Made by a program: the position numbers and the translations under genes. From Anaerofilum faecale (lineage in GTDB: Bacteria; Bacillota; Clostridia; Oscillospirales; Ruminococcaceae), in assembly GCA_019114265.1 (NCBI GenBank), contig DXFV01000004.1:22147-86146 (forward strand): DNA of 64,000 bases, given 5' to 3'. Below are positions 58,702 through 64,000 of the stretch, one piece after another. A model generated the notes under the pieces. That model was not told where the DNA came from. It was given only the letters and a program-made list of their open reading frames with translations, and made no database searches. Positions within the stretch are counted from its first letter, which is position 1; the number at the start of each line of letters is the position of its first letter.

Positions 58702-58769
58702 GGTGTTTCGCTCCTTTGCTGTGTAACTTTCCCGTAATGCGCCGCCCTTTGCGGCGGTATTCTGGTGCT

Positions 58770-58798
58770 ATTGTAGCATATCCCCCGCTCTGCCGCAA
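58770..58798 (-). promoter_or_regulatory. Promoter of telA
   Basis: On the - strand, TTGCGG (58798-58793), 17 bp, TACAAT (58775-58770). Confidence 0.6.
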
Positions 58799-58802
58799 GC
58801 CG

Positions 58803-59363
58803 TCACAGCACGCCCAGATGCTCCAACAGGATCTTGAGCCCCAGCAGGATCAGGATGATGCCGCCCGCCAGCTCGGCCCAGGACTTGTAGCGGGCGCCGA
58901 ACCGGTGCCCGATCCACACGCCCAGCATCGACAGCGCAAAGGTGACCACGCCGATCAGGCACACCGCGCTCAGCACCGGCACCTGCAAAAACGCAAAGGT
59001 CACGCCCACCGCCAGCGCGTCGATGCTGGTGGCGACCGCCAGCACCGCCATCGCGCGGGGCACCAGGCTGGCGTTGGCCGGCTCCTCCTCCCCGGAGCGG
59101 GATTCCCGGATCATGCCGATGCCGATCAGCCCCAGCAGAACAAAGGCCACCCAGTGGTCCACCGACTGGATCATCTGCTGGAACCCCACGCCCAGCAGAT
59201 AGCCCGCCAGCGGCATCAGCGCCTGAAACCCGCCGAACCACAGGCCCACCACCGCCGCCTGGGACAGGCGTGCTTTGGGCATGGCGAGGCCCTTGCACAC
59301 CGCCACCGCAAAGGCGTCCATCGAAAGGCCCACCGCAAGGGCCAGCAGCGAAAACAGATTCAT
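58803..59363 (-). CDS. mntP: Manganese efflux pump MntP
   Basis: A 186-residue, six-helix Mn2+ exporter. The family's two repeats each carry an acidic motif: LFSLLALAVGLSMDAFAVAVCKGLAM and AVLAVATSIDALAVGVTFAFL, with the paired Asp residues in the membrane. GLWFGGFQALMPLAGYLLG is another hallmark. It protects against manganese excess. ATG 59363 has GGAGG 7 nt upstream. The leader carries a Mn-type riboswitch (59400-59545), which fits control of an exporter by its own substrate. Confidence 0.96.
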   Translation of the reverse strand: MNLFSLLALAVGLSMDAFAVAVCKGLAMPKARLSQAAVVGLWFGGFQALMPLAGYLLGVGFQQMIQSVDHWVAFVLLGLIGIGMIRESRSGEEEPANASLVPRAMAVLAVATSIDALAVGVTFAFLQVPVLSAVCLIGVVTFALSMLGVWIGHRFGARYKSWAELAGGIILILLGLKILLEHLGVL

Positions 59364-59399
59364 CGTTCGTCCTCCATCCGTGTGTTTGTGTGCAAACCG

Positions 59400-59545
59400 A
59401 AAAAAGAGACCCAAAGACAATATCCCTCTCTTCTGCATGGATATTGTCCCTGAGTCTCGTTTATTAAGACAGCACCAGATTTTCATCAGAATGTTGACAC
59501 TGCCACGGGCCTGCGCCCGCAAACTACTCCCCCAAGGGGTGATTC
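59400..59545 (-). promoter_or_regulatory. yybP-ykoY manganese riboswitch with terminator
   Basis: On the - strand the aptamer shows GGGGGAGTAG (about 59536), GCAGGCCCG, TGTCAACA and AAACGAGACTCAGGG (about 59465-59450), matching the yybP-ykoY pattern of a GGGGAGUAG loop opposite a CGAGAC(C/U) loop. The GAGAC strand of the aptamer can instead pair with GTCTC just before TTTTTT, in a long stem from about 59459 to 59406. Mn2+ binding would free the transcript to read into mntP. Confidence 0.8.
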
Positions 59546-59556
59546 GGTTTTGTGCC

Positions 59557-59586
59557 ATCATACCCCGAAACCGGGCGGTTTGTCAA
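59557..59586 (-). promoter_or_regulatory. Sigma-A promoter of mntP and its riboswitch
   Basis: On the - strand, TTGACA (59586-59581), 18 bp, TATGAT (59562-59557). It starts 10 bp after the MATE gene stop. Confidence 0.65.
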
Positions 59587-59596
59587 GACAAACCGG

Positions 59597-60931
59597 TCAC
59601 AGGGCCTTCCGTTTCCACACCCCGGCAAAATAGAAGCCCAGCGACATCACCGCCGCGATGCTCCAGCCGATCGGCCACGAGCTCCACACGCCGGTGGGCC
59701 CGAACGGCCCGGCCAGCACGAACGACAGGATCACCCGCAGCACGAGGTCGGTGAAGGTGGCGGCCATGAACCAGCCCATCGCCCCCGCGCCGCGCAGCAC
59801 GCCGTCGGCCATCAGCTTGAGCAGGATGACAAAATAGAAGGGCGACACGATGCGCAGGAATTCCCGGCCGGTCTCCAGCGCGGCGCCGCCCTGGCCCTCC
59901 TGCATGAACAGGCGCACCATCGGGCCGTCGAAGAAGAAATAGGCCACGAAAAAGGGCAGCGCCACGCACACCGCCAGCACCGCCGCCGACCGAAAGCCGG
60001 TTTTCACCCGGTGCAGCTTGCCCGCGCCGATGTTCTGGGCGGTGAAGGTGGACAGGCCGTTGGCCAGCGTGGTGAAGGAGGTGATGGCGAAGGTGTTCAG
60101 CTTGATGGCCGCCGAGTAGCCGGCCACCACCGCCGAACCGAAGCCGTTCACCAGCGTCTGGATGAACAGGTTGCCCACCGAGATGAAGCTCTGCTGCAAA
60201 ATGCTGGGCACCGCCACCACCGCGATGCGGCCCAGCATCTGGGCGGAAAACAGCGGGGCTTTTTCGCCGGCGGGCAGCGCCGCGATCCGCTTTGCCAGCA
60301 CGGCCAGCGACAGAAGGCCCGACGCCCCCTGTGCGATGAAGGTGGCCCAGGCCACGCCGGCCACCCCCCAGTGCAGCCCCGCCACAAACCACAGGTCCAG
60401 CACGACGTTGGCCGCCGACGAGAGGATCAGGAAGATCAGCGGGGTGCGGGAATCGCCCATCGCGTTGAAGATGCCGGTGCAGATGTTGTACAGAAACAGG
60501 AACGCCACCCCGCCCACGTAGATGTCCAGATACAGCTTGCCGTCGGCAAAGATGTTGGCGGGGGTCCGGATGAGGCGCAGCAGCGGCGCGCCGAAGAGAA
60601 AGCCGGCCGCCATCAGCACCACGCTCAGCACCGCGCAGGTGATGCAGGTGGTGGACACGGCGGTCTTCATGCGGCGGTAGTCCCGCGCGCCGAACGCCTG
60701 CCCGATGACCACGCTGCAGCCGATGTTGCAGCCCATCGCCACCGCGATGAACAGCATGGTGATGGGATAGCTGGCGCCCACGGCGGCCAGCGCGTCCTCC
60801 CCGGCAAAGCGGCCGGCGATCATGCTGTCGGCGATGTTGTAGATCTGCTGGAACATCACGCTGACCAGCATCGGGATGGAGAACAGCCACAGCTTTTTGT
60901 GGATGCTGCCCTCGGTGAGATCTGTGCTCAA
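59597..60931 (-). CDS. MATE family efflux transporter (second copy)
   Basis: A 444-residue MATE protein with 12 helices. LTEGSIHKKLWLFSIPMLVSVMFQQIYNIADSMIAGRFAGEDALAAVGASYPITMLF is the typical DinF-like opening. GCSVVIGQAFGARDYRRMK, FNAMGDSRTPLIFLI, FTAQNIGAGKLHRVKTG and MADGVLRGAGAMGWFM follow. It is only distantly like the copy at 16447. Substrate unknown. TTG 60931 is tentative, 11 nt after GGAGG; GTG 60940 is only 2 nt from that site. The gene has a strong promoter. It is encoded directly upstream of mntP but is separately transcribed. Confidence 0.92.
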   Translation of the reverse strand: MSTDLTEGSIHKKLWLFSIPMLVSVMFQQIYNIADSMIAGRFAGEDALAAVGASYPITMLFIAVAMGCNIGCSVVIGQAFGARDYRRMKTAVSTTCITCAVLSVVLMAAGFLFGAPLLRLIRTPANIFADGKLYLDIYVGGVAFLFLYNICTGIFNAMGDSRTPLIFLILSSAANVVLDLWFVAGLHWGVAGVAWATFIAQGASGLLSLAVLAKRIAALPAGEKAPLFSAQMLGRIAVVAVPSILQQSFISVGNLFIQTLVNGFGSAVVAGYSAAIKLNTFAITSFTTLANGLSTFTAQNIGAGKLHRVKTGFRSAAVLAVCVALPFFVAYFFFDGPMVRLFMQEGQGGAALETGREFLRIVSPFYFVILLKLMADGVLRGAGAMGWFMAATFTDLVLRVILSFVLAGPFGPTGVWSSWPIGWSIAAVMSLGFYFAGVWKRKAL

Positions 60932-60964
60932 TATTTCCACTTCCTCCTGCTTTTTCTGCCAAAC

Positions 60965-60993
60965 AGTATACACCTTTTTTATGCAACTTGCAA
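60965..60993 (-). promoter_or_regulatory. Sigma-A promoter of the second MATE gene
   Basis: On the - strand, TTGCAA (60993-60988), 17 bp, TATACT (60970-60965). Confidence 0.65.
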
Positions 60994-61065
60994 AACCGCC
61001 CCCAAAAATCGTAAAATCGTGCGGATAAAATCCAAAAACCGCCTATCCCCATCCGGGCGCGGGGT

Positions 61066-61075
61066 GTGGTATACT
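61066..61075 (+). promoter_or_regulatory. Extended -10 promoter of the heparinase-like gene
   Basis: TGGTATACT (TATACT 61070-61075). No clear -35. It is divergent from the MATE promoter at 60965-60993. Confidence 0.45.
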
Positions 61076-61125
61076 GGTGACACGAATGCCCCTTTACTTT
61101 AATTGACGGAAGGAAGGAAACTGGA

Positions 61126-63102
61126 ATGAAACCGTTTGTATGCTGGAGCGATCGGTACGCCGACATCCTGGCCTGCTGCCGCGACCATTTCGCCGGCGAT
61201 CTGGCCCACTCGATGCAGGTGGCCGACGAGGTGTGCGCCAACACCTTTTTGTTCGGCGCGCGCTGGGAGATGGAGCCCACCCATATCCCCGTCACCTTTG
61301 CGGACGGCAACATCGACTGGGAGGCCATGCCGGACGGCGACATCGAGTGGATCTATGCGCTGAACCGCCACACCTATTTTGTGGACATGGGCCGCGCCTA
61401 CCAGGCCACCGGCGACGAGAAATACCCCGCGGCGTTTGTGCGCCTGCTGAAGCACTGGTGGGCCAACACCCGCCTGTGCGACGCCACCACCAACACCACC
61501 TGGCGCACGCTGGAGAGCGGTCTGCGGGCGGAGTTCTGGCTGCGCGCGCTGGAGATGATGCGCAAAAGCCCGGCCGTCACCGACGAGTTCGTGGCCAGGC
61601 TGGAAAAGAGCCTGGAGGAGCACGGCGAATACCTGGCCGGCAGCCACAACGCCTTCCACACCCTCAGCAACTGGGGCGTGATCCAGGACCACGGCCTTTT
61701 GCTGATCGGTCTGGCGCTGGGACGCGCCGACTGGGCGCAGCTGGCGCTGCAGCGGATGGACCGCGAGATCGAGGTGCAGGTATTGGCCGACGGCGTGCAG
61801 TGGGAGCAGAGCCCGATGTACCACTGCGAGGTGCTGCACTGCTGCCTGGACGCGATCTTTGTGGCGCGCCGGTTCGGCATGGAGATCCCTGCCCGCTTTG
61901 AGGGCGCGGTGCGCGGGATGGTGTATGCGCTGGGCGCATGGCTCACCCCCGACCGCGTGATGCCCGCCCACGGCGACAGCGACTTCATCTTTGCCAAGGA
62001 CATGCTGGTGTGCGGCGCGCTGCTGTTCCGGGACGGCCAGCTGAAAACGATGGCCGGCGAGGGCGTGTGCTTTGAGAACCTGTGGGACTTCGGCCCCGAG
62101 GCGGACGAGCTGTATGCGGCCGTTCCCACGGCGGAGGTGCCCTGCTCGATCGCGCTGACAGACAGCGGCAACTACACCCTGCGCAGCGGCTGGGACGAGG
62201 ACGCCAGCTGGCTGCGGTTCCACTGCGGGTGCATGGGCAGCGGCCACGGCCACGCCGACCAGCTGCACATCGACTGGTCGGCCTTCGGCCAGCGCATCCT
62301 GATCGATCCCGGCCGGTTCACCTACGTGTCCAGCCCCATCCGCGTGATGCTGAAGCAGGCGGTGAGCCACAACGCCACCACGGTGGACGACACCGAGTTC
62401 ACCGAGTGTGTGGAGAGCTGGGGCTACAACTCCATCGCGCAGGCGGTGAAGGGAGAATCCCGGTTCACCCCCGACGCCGACTATCTCAGCGGCGGGCATC
62501 TGGGTTACCTGGGCCTGCCCGGCGGCGCGGTGTTCCCCCAGCGCAAGATCGTCTATCTGAAGCCGGACGTGTTCGTGGTGTTCGACGCCTTCTACGGTCC
62601 GGGAGAGCACAGCTACCAGCAGCGCTTCCTGTTCGATCTGGGCGGCCAGGCCGCTGTGGACGGGCAGAGCGCCGTTTTCCGCAGCAAAAAGGCCACCGCG
62701 CGCATCCTGTGCCTGGGCGAAGGGCTGGAGCTGTCGATGGGACGCACCAGCGCTTCCCCGCAGTACAACCACATGCAGCTGGCCCAGCAGCTGACCGTGC
62801 GCCGCAGCGGCGAGGGCGTGCCCGGCTTTGTGACGGTGCTGGCCGCCGCGAAGGGAGAGCAGGAGCCCGACATCACCGCCGAGCTGGTGCCGGTGTGGCG
62901 TCTGCCGGCCGACATCCAGCTGCCCGGACGGATGGCGCAGGCGGTGCGGATCGTGAAGGACGGCGAGGAGACCGTTGTGGTGCTGGAGCACGAGGACATC
63001 AACAACCAGGTGGAGGTGCGTCTGGACCAGAACTACCGCAGCTACGGCCGCGTGCTGGTGTTTGACAAGAAGCATCCCGGCGGGCTTTGCCTGGCCTGGT
63101 GA
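61126..63102 (+). CDS. Heparinase II/III-family polysaccharide lyase-like protein
   Basis: A 658-residue protein without a signal peptide, so probably cytoplasmic. The N-terminal 350 residues form an alpha/alpha toroid (WIYALNRHTYFVDMGRAYQATGDEKYPAAFVRLLKHWW, TWRTLESGLRAEFWLRAL, HNAFHTLSNWGVIQDHGLLLIGLAL). The C-terminal beta-sheet domain has the heparinase II/III motif GSGHGHADQLHIDWSAFGQRILIDPGRF, where His residues bind metal or substrate. Such enzymes cleave uronic-acid polymers by elimination; an intracellular one would act on imported oligosaccharides. No sugar transporter is adjacent. ATG 61126 has GGAAGGAAGG upstream. The substrate is unknown. Confidence 0.9.
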   Translation: MKPFVCWSDRYADILACCRDHFAGDLAHSMQVADEVCANTFLFGARWEMEPTHIPVTFADGNIDWEAMPDGDIEWIYALNRHTYFVDMGRAYQATGDEKYPAAFVRLLKHWWANTRLCDATTNTTWRTLESGLRAEFWLRALEMMRKSPAVTDEFVARLEKSLEEHGEYLAGSHNAFHTLSNWGVIQDHGLLLIGLALGRADWAQLALQRMDREIEVQVLADGVQWEQSPMYHCEVLHCCLDAIFVARRFGMEIPARFEGAVRGMVYALGAWLTPDRVMPAHGDSDFIFAKDMLVCGALLFRDGQLKTMAGEGVCFENLWDFGPEADELYAAVPTAEVPCSIALTDSGNYTLRSGWDEDASWLRFHCGCMGSGHGHADQLHIDWSAFGQRILIDPGRFTYVSSPIRVMLKQAVSHNATTVDDTEFTECVESWGYNSIAQAVKGESRFTPDADYLSGGHLGYLGLPGGAVFPQRKIVYLKPDVFVVFDAFYGPGEHSYQQRFLFDLGGQAAVDGQSAVFRSKKATARILCLGEGLELSMGRTSASPQYNHMQLAQQLTVRRSGEGVPGFVTVLAAAKGEQEPDITAELVPVWRLPADIQLPGRMAQAVRIVKDGEETVVVLEHEDINNQVEVRLDQNYRSYGRVLVFDKKHPGGLCLAW

Positions 63103-63114
63103 GGAGGCGCGGAG

Positions 63115-63864
63115 ATGGCCGGAGAAACGGTCTCTGCCTGTCCCGCATGCGGCAGCTGTGACATCGGTGTTGGATACCTGCTGGGCGGCGGCCGCCTTTT
63201 CCCCGACCGCTATGCCTGGCAAAGCGGCGGCGGCAGCGAGGTGGAATGCATCCTGTGCCGCAGCTGTGGACACATTCTGTCCGCCCGCGCTCTGACGCCG
63301 CAGCGCTTCCCCACCTATGGGCAGGCACAAACCGACGCCATATCGGAGTATTTTTCAGAGCATGGTCTGCTTTTGTGCAACGGCCATCCCACCCTTCCTT
63401 CGCTGGACGAGATGGGCTGGACAATGGAGTTGCTGCTGCCGCTGATCGAGCGGCGGGAGGTGTTCTACTGCAAGGCGCTGCAGAACCGCTCGTGCTATCT
63501 GTCCCGTGAAGCCTACCTGCTGCTGGCGCGATGCAAGAAGCAGCGCCCCCTCACCGATGAGGCGGCCGCTGTGCTGAAGGCGGCCCGGGAGCATCCCGAC
63601 AGCGAGAAGGATGCGCTGCGCGCCGCGGTGGAACTGGACAAGAAAGCTTTCGACAAGGCGTTTGATTTTCTGCTGCAGCAGCTCTATCTCACCGCCGGGA
63701 CCGGTCGGCGCATACAGTCCGGTTGGTGTGTATACGGATATGTAACCGCTGCCCAGTGGCGCGCACAAGTGCCGGGTCTGCATTTCAGCGGGGACGCGGC
63801 GGCGGCTCTGCGGCGGCTGATGCCCAGCGCCATGACCGACGCCGAATTCAAAAAGCTGCTGTAA
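63115..63864 (+). CDS. Unknown protein with N-terminal zinc ribbon (AlkZ-related C-terminus possible)
   Basis: A 249-residue soluble protein. The N-terminus has cysteine pairs (CPACGSCD ... CILCRSCGH, about residues 9-50) for one zinc ribbon. The centre MELLLPLIERREVFYCKALQNRSCYLSREAYLLLARCK resembles a segment of AlkZ/YcaQ-related winged-helix proteins ('PLIERREVFYGK'), and the following TDEAAAVLKAAREHPDSEKDALRAAVELDKKAFDKAFDFLLQQLYL fits a winged helix. The catalytic half of true AlkZ glycosylases is absent. It may bind nucleic acid. ATG 63115 has GGAGG in GAGGAGGCG. It lies 12 nt after the heparinase-like gene, with which it is probably co-transcribed, though a shared role is not evident. 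Confidence 0.75.
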   Translation: MAGETVSACPACGSCDIGVGYLLGGGRLFPDRYAWQSGGGSEVECILCRSCGHILSARALTPQRFPTYGQAQTDAISEYFSEHGLLLCNGHPTLPSLDEMGWTMELLLPLIERREVFYCKALQNRSCYLSREAYLLLARCKKQRPLTDEAAAVLKAAREHPDSEKDALRAAVELDKKAFDKAFDFLLQQLYLTAGTGRRIQSGWCVYGYVTAAQWRAQVPGLHFSGDAAAALRRLMPSAMTDAEFKKLL

Positions 63865-63879
63865 TCCCGGAATGCTTTC

Positions 63880-63975
63880 CCAAAGGCTCTGCCTTTGGAA
63901 TCCGCGATTTTTTGAAAAAAATCGAGTAAAACTTTTTATGGCGGCCCGTTCCCTGCACGGCAGAGAACGGGCCGC
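63880..63975 (+). terminator. Hairpin array after the last operon
   Basis: CCAAAGG / CCTTTGG (63880-63898), GATTTTTT / AAAAAATC, then GCGGCCCGTTC / GAACGGGCCGC (63941-63975). The first resembles a dispersed Clostridia hairpin. It closes the + transcript. No gene is seen between 63865 and the window end. Confidence 0.5.
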
Positions 63976-64000
63976 TGCTGCACACGGATGCAAAAGGCTT

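Overview
The window reads as chromosome of a GC-rich Clostridia, most likely an Oscillospiraceae/Ruminococcaceae gut commensal of the Gemmiger-Subdoligranulum-Faecalibacterium kind. This is inferred from gene content and style, not from a database search. The signs are the Gram-positive order SRP RNA-dnaX-ybaB-recR, a V/A-type ATP synthase, an LPXTG surface protein, strong Shine-Dalgarno sites with frequent TTG and GTG starts, clear sigma-A promoters (often extended -10, TGnTATAAT), and short CCTCATCCG... inverted repeats. Nearly all the DNA is housekeeping or ordinary accessory sequence. I found no phage, insertion sequence, CRISPR array or tRNA.

Layout. 1-242: tail of a membrane protein. 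730-4503 (-): a 1257-residue cell-wall-anchored GH43 enzyme with a Pro-Thr-Ala-Glu stalk, bracketed by two pairs of inverted repeats. 5197-6080 (-): tmRNA and its partner smpB. 6149-8962 (-): SRP RNA-dnaX-ybaB-recR. 9016-11222: OGG-type glycosylase, orphan PduL and family-4 uracil-DNA glycosylase. 11377-15805 (+): CocE/NonD hydrolase and a nuclease-helicase fusion. 16094-19204 (-): ArsC-like protein, MATE transporter with an attenuator leader, flavoprotein. 19367-22839 (+): DUF3796/HTH pair, NADP-glutamate dehydrogenase, two unknown envelope proteins. 22890-27734: DUF6512-like protein, then a two-component system with an ABC exporter. 27949-31625 (+): SbcD/SbcC-like pair. 31832-35941 (+): two ABC half-transporters with YgbA-like and YbaN-like proteins. 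36054-38987: coiled-coil protein, HD hydrolase, RF2. 39219-42991 (+): zinc-ribbon/RING membrane protein, galT, rpsF-ssb-rpsR. 43059-43271: a promoter-operator-terminator unit with no convincing gene. 43283-44035 (-): acyltransferase-like membrane protein. 44102-52690 (-): nine-gene V/A-ATPase operon. 52905-57305 (-): three family-2 glycosyltransferases and a UDP-GlcNAc 2-epimerase. 57565-60931 (-): TelA, MntP behind a Mn riboswitch, second MATE transporter. 61126-63864 (+): heparinase II/III-like protein and an unknown zinc-ribbon protein.

The best leads for something undescribed are regulatory. A 16-bp operator, GTTAGY-N4-GCTAAC, sits at the same place relative to two strong promoters. One promoter drives the ABC/YgbA/YbaN operon (31686-31783). 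The other (43059-43110) drives a roughly 180-nt unit that ends in a terminator and may be a regulatory RNA. Other leads are palindromes built over -10 elements before the sbcDC-like pair, an intrinsic terminator in the leader of the first MATE gene, and TGTCACCG repeats between the two-component genes and their ABC partner. Family names given from memory (DUF numbers, GH43 subfamily) were not verified by search.
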